From assembly GCA_027021385.1 (NCBI GenBank), contig JALUUL010000037.1, positions 1 through 64,000 of the forward strand: 64,000 nt of DNA. Reading direction: 5' to 3'. The DNA is from Planctomycetota bacterium (GTDB taxonomy: Bacteria > Planctomycetota > UBA1135 > GCA-002748355). Of this stretch, positions 8,839-16,562 are shown in pieces. A model generated the notes under the pieces. The model was not told the DNA's origin. It saw only the letters and a program-made list of their open reading frames with translations, and did not search any database. Made by a program: the position numbers and the translations under genes. The number at the start of each line of letters is the position of its first letter. Positions within the stretch are counted from its first letter, which is position 1.

Positions 8839-9960
8839 TCAGACCGAGGAGAAGAAGAAGATCAGGCCGAAGTTCCGCGTGACGCCCGCGGCGGTCGTGT
8901 AGTTGTCGGGATTCCCGGTAGTGGATCCAGAACGAAAGAGGCGGGTCGCTTCGGTGCCTCCGGACGCTCCGCGTCCCACGGTCTGGATCAGGCCCCTCGA
9001 AGTCGTCAGGCCGAGCTTGTTCGCCCCGGGCTGGACCCAGAGCATCTGGGTGAACAGCTTCTTTCCGGCGAGGCTCTGGTTGTTCGGGATCGGCACGGGA
9101 ATCCTCGTGAACCCGCTGGCCCCGGAGGAGACCCCCGTGAGCAGGAAAAGGATGTCCTGGACCATGTAGCAACTCGTCCCGGGGAGTTGTCCGCTCATCG
9201 CCTTCGACCCCAGGAAGATGACGGAGGGGAGATTCGCCGCCCTGCCGTAGCCATAGAAGTAATGGGACGGGCTGTTGACCTTGAAGAGAGAAGTATTCCC
9301 GTAGTGGGAGACCCGGGCTCCGCTCTTCGAGAGACATCCGGCATACGTGCCGTTCTGCGTGTAGCTTCCGTTCCCTGCACTCCGCCCCCACCAGGCGTCG
9401 AGAGGATAGGTGAAGGGGCGGTTGTTGCTCGTGTTCCCGTAGGTCCTCGCCTCGAGAACGAGGGACCGCTTCCCCTTCAGTCCGAGCCACACGAAGATCG
9501 CTCCGGTGTCGAAGGGGAGCTTGAAACCGAAGTTCTGGTTGTTGAGCTTCGGGAGCAGGATCTTCTTCTTGTTGATGACGAGCTTCGTCGTCGTCGAGTC
9601 GAGGTTGTTCGCAAAGGTCGAGGAATAGTTCGCCGGGGTGACGGGAACGCCGTTCAGGCTCTTGTTCGCGAGCGACAGGTAGAGGGAAAGAGTCACGGTT
9701 TGCCCTCCATACCTCCCGTTCGCGAAATTCTTGTTCATCCGGAGAGCGACCGAGCGCATCGGGATCAGGTTCGTCTTCGTGAAGGCGTCGGGGGCGAAGA
9801 TCTGCTGATAACGGGTCGGATACCAGGAGAAGGGGATGTTGTTGTTCGTGTTGCCTCCGGGGGCGCCGCTCTTCGGGGCGATCGCGGTCAGCGCCTGTGC
9901 AGGCAGGATCGGAGCGGCGGCACCCGTCACGAGAAGGAGGAGGGGGATCAGTTTCGACAT
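8839..9960 (-). CDS. Secreted protein of unknown function (shared C-terminal beta module)
   Basis: This 373-aa protein has a cleavable signal peptide ([19 protein letters not shown]) and is rich in Asn, Thr, Tyr and Gly, as expected for an exported beta-sandwich protein. The last 130 residues (from about [15 protein letters not shown] to [13 protein letters not shown]) look like the C-terminal part of the proteins at 49153, 15423 and 31244, and more faintly those at 57122 and 58146. The first half also resembles that of the 49153 protein (an IPF...Y.Q block and I.S.A.R). Two cysteines may form a disulfide. AGGAG precedes the ATG. No enzymatic motif is visible; an extracellular structural or carbohydrate-binding role is only a guess. 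Confidence 0.85.
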   Translation of the reverse strand: MSKLIPLLLLVTGAAAPILPAQALTAIAPKSGAPGGNTNNNIPFSWYPTRYQQIFAPDAFTKTNLIPMRSVALRMNKNFANGRYGGQTVTLSLYLSLANKSLNGVPVTPANYSSTFANNLDSTTTKLVINKKKILLPKLNNQNFGFKLPFDTGAIFVWLGLKGKRSLVLEARTYGNTSNNRPFTYPLDAWWGRSAGNGSYTQNGTYAGCLSKSGARVSHYGNTSLFKVNSPSHYFYGYGRAANLPSVIFLGSKAMSGQLPGTSCYMVQDILFLLTGVSSGASGFTRIPVPIPNNQSLAGKKLFTQMLWVQPGANKLGLTTSRGLIQTVGRGASGGTEATRLFRSGSTTGNPDNYTTAAGVTRNFGLIFFFSSV

Positions 9961-10238
9961 GGCGGACTCCTGGGGTCGGGGAAAAAGGAATAGAAGAAGG
10001 CTCGGGAATCGGGGGAAGAACCCGCATCAAGAGGGGCTCCGATTCTACAAACATGAGGACGGTCCGGGAAGCCTCCACGCCTCCAGCCCGGCGGATAAGA
10101 ATAAGGAATGTCCTGTCCGAGGCGGCGACTCTGGGCATGGAGGCGGGCCCGTTCTCCTCCGGAGGTTGGCCCCCCGGCGACCCGCCGGGTACCTTGCGCC
10201 GAATCCGCGGGCCTCGTACCCGCAAGGAGCGATCCCGC

Positions 10239-11849
10239 ATGGCACCGAGAATTCCCAGCCGAATCCAGACCCGCAGCCCCGAGTTCCGGGCGAATCGGGA
10301 ACACCACCTCTCGCTCGCGGGCGAACTCCGGGAACGCCTCGCGAAGGTCCGTGAAGGGGGGTCCCCGAAGGCCGTGGCCCGCCACCACGCCCGAGGGAAG
10401 CTGCTCCCGAGGGAGCGCATCGACCGGGTCCTCGACCCCGGCAGCCCGTTCCTCGAACTCTCGCCGCTCGCGGCGAACGGGCTCTATGACGACAAGGCGC
10501 CTTCAGCGGGAATCGTGACCGGAATCGGACGGGTCCACGGACAGGAGGTCATGTTCGTCGCGAACGACGCGACCGTGAAGGGAGGCTCCTATCTCCCGAT
10601 GACGGTCAAGAAGCACGTGAGGGCCCAGGAGATCGCCCTCGAGAACCGGCTCCCCTGCGTCTATCTCGTCGACTCGGGAGGGGCCTTCCTCCCTCTCCAG
10701 GACGAGGTCTTTCCGGACCGGGACCATTTCGGCCGCATCTTCTACAACCAGGCCCGGATGTCCGCGGCCCGCATCCCCCAGGTCGCGGTCGTCCTGGGTT
10801 CCTGCACGGCCGGGGGCGCCTATGTCCCGGCGATGAGCGACGAGACGATCATCGTCAAGGAGAAGGGGACGATCTTCCTCGGAGGCCCGCCGCTCGTGAA
10901 GGCGGCGACCGGAGAAGAGGTATCGGCCGAGGAACTCGGAGGCGGAGACCTGCACGCCCGGAGATCGGGAGTCGTCGACCATCTCGCCCCCGACGAGGTC
11001 TCCGCCCTCGCGACCTGTCGCGACATCCTCGAGATGCGGAACCGCCCGGAGAGGACGCGGCTCGACATCGTCGAGCCCGAGGAGCCATGCTACGATCCCG
11101 AGGAGATCTACGGGATCCTGCCGAGGGATCCGCGGCAGACCTACGAGGTGCGGGAGATCATCGCCCGCCTTGTCGACGGCTCGCGCTTCCACGAGTTCAA
11201 GGCCCTCTACGGGACGACCCTGGTTTGCGGCTTCGCGCATCTCCACGGGATGCCCCTGGGCATCCTGGCGAACAACGGCATCCTCTTCTCCGAGAGCGCC
11301 GTCAAGGGGGCGCACTTCATCGAACTCTGCTGCCAGCGCGGGATCCCCCTGCTCTTCCTGCAGAACATCACGGGTTTCATGGTCGGCTCCAAGTACGAGG
11401 CCGGCGGCATCGCGAAGGACGGAGCCAAGCTCGTGCAGGCGGTGGCGACGTCGCAGGTGCCGAGGTTCACGGTCATTATCGGAGGCTCCTTCGGGGCCGG
11501 GAACTACGGCATGTGCGGGCGGGCCTACCAGCCGAGGCTCCTCTTCATGTGGCCGAACGCGCGGATCTCCGTCATGGGGGGGGAACAGGCGGCCAGCGTC
11601 CTCGTCACCGTCAAGCGGGACCAGTACGCGGCCGAAGGCAGGTCCCTGAGCCCGGAGGAGGAGGAGGCCATGCGCCGCCCGATCCTCGAGAAATACGAGA
11701 GGGAGGGGAACCCCTACTATTCCACGGCCCGACTCTGGGACGACGGCATCCTGGATCCCCTCGAAACCCGAAAGGCCCTCGCCCTGGGCCTCGCCGCCTC
11801 CCTCAACGCGGGCATCCCCGATTGGCGCCCCCCGGTCTTCCGCATGTGA
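10239..11849 (+). CDS. liuB: Methylcrotonyl-CoA carboxylase beta subunit (carboxyltransferase)
   Basis: This is the biotin-dependent carboxyltransferase that moves CO2 from carboxybiotin to 3-methylcrotonyl-CoA in leucine breakdown. Starting at 10239 (AAGGAG upstream) it is 536 aa, the usual MCC beta length; the longer ORF from 9897 is not needed. Diagnostic stretches are [35 protein letters not shown] and [20 protein letters not shown], which match MCC beta better than propionyl- or acetyl-CoA carboxylase. It starts a four-gene operon with a hydratase, a biotin carboxylase and a biotin carrier. Geranyl-CoA carboxylase is the closest alternative, but the neighbouring hydratase favours MCC. 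Confidence 0.95.
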   Translation: MAPRIPSRIQTRSPEFRANREHHLSLAGELRERLAKVREGGSPKAVARHHARGKLLPRERIDRVLDPGSPFLELSPLAANGLYDDKAPSAGIVTGIGRVHGQEVMFVANDATVKGGSYLPMTVKKHVRAQEIALENRLPCVYLVDSGGAFLPLQDEVFPDRDHFGRIFYNQARMSAARIPQVAVVLGSCTAGGAYVPAMSDETIIVKEKGTIFLGGPPLVKAATGEEVSAEELGGGDLHARRSGVVDHLAPDEVSALATCRDILEMRNRPERTRLDIVEPEEPCYDPEEIYGILPRDPRQTYEVREIIARLVDGSRFHEFKALYGTTLVCGFAHLHGMPLGILANNGILFSESAVKGAHFIELCCQRGIPLLFLQNITGFMVGSKYEAGGIAKDGAKLVQAVATSQVPRFTVIIGGSFGAGNYGMCGRAYQPRLLFMWPNARISVMGGEQAASVLVTVKRDQYAAEGRSLSPEEEEAMRRPILEKYEREGNPYYSTARLWDDGILDPLETRKALALGLAASLNAGIPDWRPPVFRM

Positions 11850-11867
11850 CACCGTTTCGGAATCGAA

Positions 11868-12701
11868 ATGACCCGAAAAAGCCTCCTCCAAGCCTCGCCC
11901 CCCTACGAGACCCTCGAGATCTCGGCGCGGGATCCCGGCTTCCTCGTCGTGGCTCTGAACCGCCCCGATCGGCACAACGCCTTCAACGAGACCGTCGTCC
12001 GGGAGCTGCGGGAGGTCTTCGACCTGGCGGGCGGGGATCCCGAGATCCGCGGCGTGCTGCTGCAGGGCCATGGCCCATCCTTCTCGGCCGGAGCGGACAT
12101 CTCCTGGATGAAGGCGAACGGGGAAGGGAACCGGGAGGCAAACCTCGTCTCCGCACGCAGGATGGCGGACATGTTCGAGGCAGTCCATTCCTGCCCGAAG
12201 CCGGTCGTCGCCCGCGTCCACGGTGCGGCCCTCGGAGGGGGGGCCGGCCTCCTGTCCGCCGCCGACATCGCGATCGCAACCGAGGACGCGAAGATCGGTT
12301 TCACCGAGGTGCGACTCGGCATCCTTCCGGCCGTAATCTCCCCCTACGTCGTCGAGAAGATCGGAACGGCCCGGGCCCGGGCCCTCTTCCTCCTCGGGCG
12401 CCGGTTCGACGGAAGGGAGGCACGCCGCTTAGGTCTCGTCTTCGACGCCGTCCCCGAGGCGGAACTCGACGCCTCGATCGACCGCGCACTCGCCGACCTC
12501 ACGAAGGGCGGACCTCACGCCCTTCGTGAAGCCAAAAGGCTCGCACTCTCCTTCCTCGGGGAATCGTATGCGGCCCGCAGGGAGGACACCGCCGCGCGTA
12601 TCGCCGACATCCGGCTCTCGGAGGAGGCCCAAGAAGGCCTCGCGGCCTTCCTCGAGAAACGCCCGCCGAACTGGGTCCGGAAAACGGAGGGTGGACGGTG
12701 A
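11868..12701 (+). CDS. liuC: Enoyl-CoA hydratase family, probable methylglutaconyl-CoA hydratase
   Basis: This 277-aa crotonase-family protein probably hydrates 3-methylglutaconyl-CoA, the product of the carboxylase encoded around it, to HMG-CoA. The CoA-binding and oxyanion-hole segments are present (FSAGADISWM and HGAALGGGAGLLSAADIAIA), and the GFTEVRLGILPAVISPYVV block is typical of LiuC-like hydratases. It starts 18 nt after liuB and overlaps the biotin carboxylase gene by 4 nt (GTGA), so it is translationally coupled. Substrate assignment rests on operon context; the fold assignment is secure. Confidence 0.92.
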   Translation: MTRKSLLQASPPYETLEISARDPGFLVVALNRPDRHNAFNETVVRELREVFDLAGGDPEIRGVLLQGHGPSFSAGADISWMKANGEGNREANLVSARRMADMFEAVHSCPKPVVARVHGAALGGGAGLLSAADIAIATEDAKIGFTEVRLGILPAVISPYVVEKIGTARARALFLLGRRFDGREARRLGLVFDAVPEAELDASIDRALADLTKGGPHALREAKRLALSFLGESYAARREDTAARIADIRLSEEAQEGLAAFLEKRPPNWVRKTEGGR

Positions 12702-14230
12702 CTCCGAAGCCTCTCGAACGCATCCTGGTTGCGAACCGCGGAGAGATCGCCGTCCGGATCCTCCGCGCGGTCCGGGAGGCCGGAGGCGTCGGGCTGGCTG
12801 TCTACAGCGAGGCCGACGAGGAGGCCCTCCACGTCCGCATCGCCGACGAGGCGCGGCTCCTGGGCCCCCCCGCCCCGAAGGATTCCTATCTCGACATCGA
12901 CCGCCTGCTCGAGGCCGCGAAGGAGATGAAGGCCGAGGCCGTCCACCCGGGCTACGGCTTCCTGGCGGAGAACCCGGAGTTCGCGCGCCGCGTCCGCGAG
13001 GCGGATCTCGTCTTCCTCGGCCCGGATCCCGAGACGATGGAGGCCCTGGGTTCAAAGCAGGAGGCGAAGGCGGTCGCCGAGGAGGCGGGCGTGCCGGTCG
13101 TCCCCGGCTTCCGGAAAGCGGGGGCGACGGACGAGGAACTCATCTCCGCGGGGGATCGTTGCGGCTTCCCCCTTCTCGTCAAGGCCTCCGCCGGAGGCGG
13201 CGGCAGGGGCATGCGGCTCGTCGAGAGCGCGACGGAGCTTCCCGGCGCGATCCGTGCCGCCCGCCGCGAGGCCGAGCAGGCCTTCGGGAACGGAGAACTC
13301 CTCCTCGAACGAAGGATCCACCCGGCCCGGCACGTCGAGATCCAGATCCTCGGAGACGGTAAGGGTGGGGCCCTGGCCTTTCCCGAGCGCGAATGCTCGA
13401 TCCAGCGCCGCCATCAGAAGATCCTGGAGGAGAGCCCCTCCCCCGCCGTCGACCCGGATCTGCGCGGACGCATGCAGGAAGCCGCCCTCGCCCTGGCGCG
13501 GCGCGTCGCCTATCTCGGAGCGGGAACCGTCGAGTTCCTCCTCGACGAGGACGGCGCCTTCTACTTCCTGGAGGTCAACACACGCCTCCAGGTCGAACAC
13601 CCCGTCACCGAATGGGTCAGCGGCCAGGACCTCGTGCAGGCCCAGATCCGAATCGCCCGGGGCCGGGCTCTCGAGGAAGCCGTACCCGAGCACGACCCCA
13701 CCCCCCGCGGCTGGGCCCTCGAAGCCCGGATCTGCGCCGAAGACGTGGAACGCGACTTCCTCCCCTGCGCCGGAAGGATCGAACTCTGCCGCGAGGCGAC
13801 GGGACCCGGAGTTCGGATCGACAGCGGCGTCTACGAGGGCTTCACCGTCCCGATGGAATACGACTCCCTCCTCGCGAAGGTCATCGTCCACGCGCCCGAT
13901 CGGCCCTCCTGCCTGCGTCGGATGGAGGACGCCCTCCGCCGCTCCGCCTGGCTGGGACTCCCGACGAACCTCGACTTCCTGATCGACCTCGTCCGTCACG
14001 AGGACTTCCGGAAAGGAAGGCTGCGCACCGATTTCCTCGGAGTCCACGCATCGGATTTCACCGGGCGCGCCGGGACTCCTCCCGAGGAGGTCGGAATCGC
14101 GGCTGCTCTCGCGCCCCTCTTCCGGAAGGAGCCGAACGGAACCGTCTCCGTACCGGGTCGAACGGCCCCCCCCTCTCCCTGGAACCTCGCCGACGGCTTC
14201 CGTCTCGGGACGGGAGGTCCGGCCTCATGA
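12698..14230 (+). CDS. liuD: Biotin carboxylase half of a split acyl-CoA carboxylase alpha subunit
   Basis: This 510-aa protein begins with GTG inside the liuC stop (GTGA). It carboxylates biotin using ATP and bicarbonate. It has the BC N-domain (ILVANRGEIAVRILRAVREA), the ATP-grasp glycine loop (SAGGGGRGMRL), and the catalytic C-terminal part (FLEVNTRLQVEHPVTEW). MCC alpha chains are normally a single polypeptide of about 650 aa including the BT and biotin-carrier domains. Here the ORF stops after SPWNLADGFRLG, which is where the BT domain normally begins. The rest is supplied by the next ORF, which overlaps by ATGA. This may be genuine gene fission or a frameshift in the assembly. Confidence 0.95.
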   Translation: MTPKPLERILVANRGEIAVRILRAVREAGGVGLAVYSEADEEALHVRIADEARLLGPPAPKDSYLDIDRLLEAAKEMKAEAVHPGYGFLAENPEFARRVREADLVFLGPDPETMEALGSKQEAKAVAEEAGVPVVPGFRKAGATDEELISAGDRCGFPLLVKASAGGGGRGMRLVESATELPGAIRAARREAEQAFGNGELLLERRIHPARHVEIQILGDGKGGALAFPERECSIQRRHQKILEESPSPAVDPDLRGRMQEAALALARRVAYLGAGTVEFLLDEDGAFYFLEVNTRLQVEHPVTEWVSGQDLVQAQIRIARGRALEEAVPEHDPTPRGWALEARICAEDVERDFLPCAGRIELCREATGPGVRIDSGVYEGFTVPMEYDSLLAKVIVHAPDRPSCLRRMEDALRRSAWLGLPTNLDFLIDLVRHEDFRKGRLRTDFLGVHASDFTGRAGTPPEEVGIAAALAPLFRKEPNGTVSVPGRTAPPSPWNLADGFRLGTGGPAS

Positions 14231-14739
14231 ATCGATTCCCTGAGAACCTGAAACTCGGGGACCGCGAGGTCCATCTCTCCGCGATCCGGCTCGACGGGCA
14301 TCGGTTCCGGGTGCGGGTCGGGGAAGCGACCTTCGAAATCGAGGCACGCGACCTCGGGGAGGGAGCCTTCGCTTTCCGGGACCCTGCGGGCCGCAGGCAT
14401 CACGCTACGGCGGCCGTCGTCGAGGGAAGGGTCCAGATCCGCCTCGACGGGCGAACCTGGATTCTCGACTCCCCCGAACGTAAACAGGAGAGCGGACCCG
14501 GGGAGGACGCCCCCGGCAGGATCCTGGCTCCGATGACGGGAACGATCGTCAAGGTCCGGGTCGAGGAGGGAACGGAAGTCGAAGAAGGGGAGGAACTCTG
14601 CGTCCTGACTGCGATGAAGATGGAGCACAGGCTGTGTGCGACCTTCGCGGGCAGGGTCGCGGAAGTCCGCGCCCGCGAGGGGGAGACGGTCGAGGCGGGA
14701 ACCCTCCTAGTCCTCCTCGAAGCCCCGCAGGGGGACTGA
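14227..14739 (+). CDS. Biotin carboxyl carrier protein with BT-like N-terminal domain
   Basis: From the ATG at 14227, which overlaps the biotin carboxylase stop as ATGA, the protein is 170 aa; the track ORF from 13393 is an upstream shadow. Residues of about 1-85 are a small beta-rich region matching the BT (BC-CT interaction) part of MCC alpha chains. Residues of about 98-168 are a biotinyl domain with the lysine in TAMKMEHRL. It carries biotin between the biotin carboxylase and LiuB. A strong hairpin follows the stop, closing the operon. Confidence 0.93.
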   Translation: MNRFPENLKLGDREVHLSAIRLDGHRFRVRVGEATFEIEARDLGEGAFAFRDPAGRRHHATAAVVEGRVQIRLDGRTWILDSPERKQESGPGEDAPGRILAPMTGTIVKVRVEEGTEVEEGEELCVLTAMKMEHRLCATFAGRVAEVRAREGETVEAGTLLVLLEAPQGD

Positions 14740-14757
14740 AACCGCCCTCCTGTAGGA

Positions 14758-14795
14758 GACGCGGGGCCCGCGGGCTTTCCCGCGGACCCCGCGTC
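14758..14795. terminator. Strong bidirectional terminator hairpin
   Basis: GACGCGGGGCCCGCGGG pairs with CCCGCGGACCCCGCGTC at 16 of 17 positions around a CTTT loop. It lies between the convergent carboxylase operon and the histone gene and could serve both. Confidence 0.8.
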
Positions 14796-14841
14796 GAGAT
14801 CCTGGCCCCGCGGAAGGGATGCCCCTCCGCGAAGCACGGGA

Positions 14842-15084
14842 TCACAGATCCTGCGGTCGCAGAGTCGCGCGCTTGTTCGCTGCGGCCCGTTCGGAAGCCT
14901 TCTCGAGAAGCTCCCGGACGGCGTTGTCGAGGGCGCCGTAGAAATCCGAGGAGACCTTGAGGTCCACCGCGTTCTTCGTGCGGCTCTTCGAGATGATCAG
15001 GTCGACCGGCTTGGCCTTCCGGCTGGTCTTGCGACGCGCGGTCTTCTTCGTGGCCTTCTTCTTGGCCTTCCTTCTTGCAGCCAT
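14842..15084 (-). CDS. Bacterial histone-fold protein with basic N-terminal tail
   Basis: The track shows a 178-aa ORF, but the ATG at 15084 has a GAGG ribosome binding site and begins the recognisable protein of 80 aa. Residues 1-25 are a tail of lysines and arginines (ARRKAKKKATKKTARRKTSR). Residues 28-80 match the bacterial single histone fold: ISKSRTKNAV (helix 1), VSSDFYGALDNAVRELLEKA (helix 2) and ANKRATLRPQDL (helix 3). The Arg and Asp seven residues apart in the last segment match the RD clamp of archaeal histones (RKTIKAED). Archaeal and Bdellovibrio-type histones dimerise through this fold and bind DNA; the tail would add DNA affinity. The tail lies on the N-terminal side, as in eukaryotic core histones. 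It is monocistronic and ends at a shared terminator. Confidence 0.85.
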   Translation of the reverse strand: MAARRKAKKKATKKTARRKTSRKAKPVDLIISKSRTKNAVDLKVSSDFYGALDNAVRELLEKASERAAANKRATLRPQDL

Positions 15085-15230
15085 GTGAAACCTCGGTGCG
15101 TTTGAGAACAATCGAGTTCGGGTTACCCGGAAAGAAAGGTGACGAACCGGCGCACGCGTCCGAACCGCTCCTCCCCATCGAGGGGCCGGAAACGGCCCAA
15201 AACCCGTCGAAACCGCCGAATTCGACGTGC

Positions 15231-15259
15231 TAGATACGGAATTGGAGGCAGTGCTGCAA
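15231..15259 (-). promoter_or_regulatory. Possible promoter of the histone gene
   Basis: On the minus strand TTGCAG (15259-15254) and TATCTA (15236-15231) are 17 nt apart, about 150 nt upstream of the histone start, in a locally AT-richer stretch. The hexamers match the sigma-70 consensus only partly. Confidence 0.35.
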
Positions 15260-15324
15260 CGGAAAAGCGGAGCTTTCTTCACCCTCGTTTCCCGCCCCAT
15301 CTGCCCGATCCCGCCTCCCTCTGC

Positions 15325-15330
15325 TATCCT
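15325..15330 (+). promoter_or_regulatory. Possible -10 box (TATCCT) for the secreted-protein gene
   Basis: TGCTATCCT lies 93 nt before the ATG at 15423, in the 338-nt gap from the histone gene. The same TGCTATCCT occurs upstream of leuS. No good -35 element is visible. Confidence 0.35.
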
Positions 15331-15422
15331 CATCCCTTCCGGAGTCCCGCCCGGTGGCTCAGGATCTCTCTTCCTCAACTTCCTTCCCCGCGAGTCTCTC
15401 GTACCGAATCGGAGGTCATTCG

Positions 15423-16418
15423 ATGCGCATCCCTCTCCTTTCGACCGCTGTCCTCTTCGCCGGCCTGCTCCCGGCCCAGACCCCCTATCTCCAGGCCGAC
15501 TCCTCCCTCGGAGTCTTCGCGAAGGACCCCAAGAACCTCGCCCACCAGAGCACGAAGACCGGCACCAAGATCCTGAGCGCTCTGAACCTGCAACAGAACA
15601 CGGTCACCGGCGTCCGGGCCTCATCCCAGTTCCAGATCCGTGACACCGACGGATTCGTCGTCGTGACGATCGCCGACCGGGGAGCGGCGACGAGCCAGAA
15701 CCCGACCGCCTTCACGGAAGCCGGGACGACCGCCACCCCGAAGGGCACGAATCCCGTCCAGGGGGCCAATGTCGTGCTCCTCGTCCTTCCGGTCAAGGCG
15801 GGATCCAGGGGCAGGGTCCGTGTCCGGTATTCGGGCGTCCTGACCGGCAACGGCTTCGGAAACGCCCTCGTCGACATCGGAAACGACGGACGGGTGGAGT
15901 TCCGGGCCAAGGCGGGCGCGGAGGTCCAGAAGGACTTCCGAGCCGTCGCGGGCCCCAAGGGCGTGACGATCAAGATCTCGAGCAGCTCGGGGGCGAGCCT
16001 CAAGGGTAAGGGCACGTCGAGTTACGAGAACGGTCTCGTCGTCATGTGGATTCCGGAACCCAGCTGCTCCTACACGAACTACGGCAAGAGCTGCGGCCCC
16101 CTCCTCAGCGGAAGCGCGAAGGCCACTCCGGGCGGGGCGATCGTCTTCCTCAAGTTGACGAAGGCTCCGAAGGCCTCGCCCGTCGGACTCTTCCTCGGAG
16201 CCCGGGCAGTCAACAGGTCGATCCCCGGAACGGCCTGCTTCCTGCTCGTCGACCCGGTCATCTTCTTCCCCTTCTTCACGAACAGTCTCGGAGAAGCCAC
16301 GATGGTGCCCGGGGCGACCCCCTTCACACCGATCAGTTTCTACGCCCAGACCATCATCCTGGACCGCGTGACGCTGAAGGTCTCGAGCAGCCAGGGTCTC
16401 CTCGGCGACTGCCGCTGA
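15423..16418 (+). CDS. Secreted protein of unknown function (shared C-terminal beta module)
   Basis: Starting at the ATG 15423 (GGAGGT nearby) it is 331 aa with a signal peptide (LLSTAVLFAGLLPAQ). Residues of about 20-190 are beta-rich with Gly, Thr and Ser. The last 120 residues contain CSYTNYGKSCGPLLSG and then the recurring module IPGTACFLLVDPV...FYAQTIILDRVTLKVSSSQG, related to the proteins at 8839, 31244 and 49153. Four cysteines in the C-terminal half may form disulfides. It is monocistronic, with a strong terminator behind it. Function is unknown. Confidence 0.85.
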   Translation: MRIPLLSTAVLFAGLLPAQTPYLQADSSLGVFAKDPKNLAHQSTKTGTKILSALNLQQNTVTGVRASSQFQIRDTDGFVVVTIADRGAATSQNPTAFTEAGTTATPKGTNPVQGANVVLLVLPVKAGSRGRVRVRYSGVLTGNGFGNALVDIGNDGRVEFRAKAGAEVQKDFRAVAGPKGVTIKISSSSGASLKGKGTSSYENGLVVMWIPEPSCSYTNYGKSCGPLLSGSAKATPGGAIVFLKLTKAPKASPVGLFLGARAVNRSIPGTACFLLVDPVIFFPFFTNSLGEATMVPGATPFTPISFYAQTIILDRVTLKVSSSQGLLGDCR

Positions 16419-16458
16419 TCCCTTCCAAGGACTCCGGCGGACCCGCCGGAACGGAATG

Positions 16459-16489
16459 CGAGGCCGCGCCCTCCCGGGGCGCGGCCTCG
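16459..16489 (+). terminator. Terminator hairpin after secreted protein
   Basis: CGAGGCCGCGCCC pairs perfectly with GGGCGCGGCCTCG (13 bp) around a 5-nt loop, 40 nt after the stop codon. Confidence 0.75.
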
Positions 16490-16545
16490 TCCGCATCCCG
16501 CCCTCCCCGGCGGGATCCAAGGGAGGCCGCGGACCCTCGGGTCGG

Positions 16546-16551
16546 TATCAT
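16546..16551 (+). promoter_or_regulatory. Possible -10 box (TATCAT) very close to the AsmA-like gene
   Basis: GGTATCAT ends 11 nt before the ATG at 16563, so a transcript from it would have almost no leader. The -35 region is not recognisable. Confidence 0.3.
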
Positions 16552-16562
16552 CCCCTCCCCCG

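Noticed and set aside
14842-15378. Full 178-aa form of the histone ORF
   Set aside because: The extra N-terminal 98 residues cross the promoter region and have no family similarity; ATG 15084 has a ribosome binding site.
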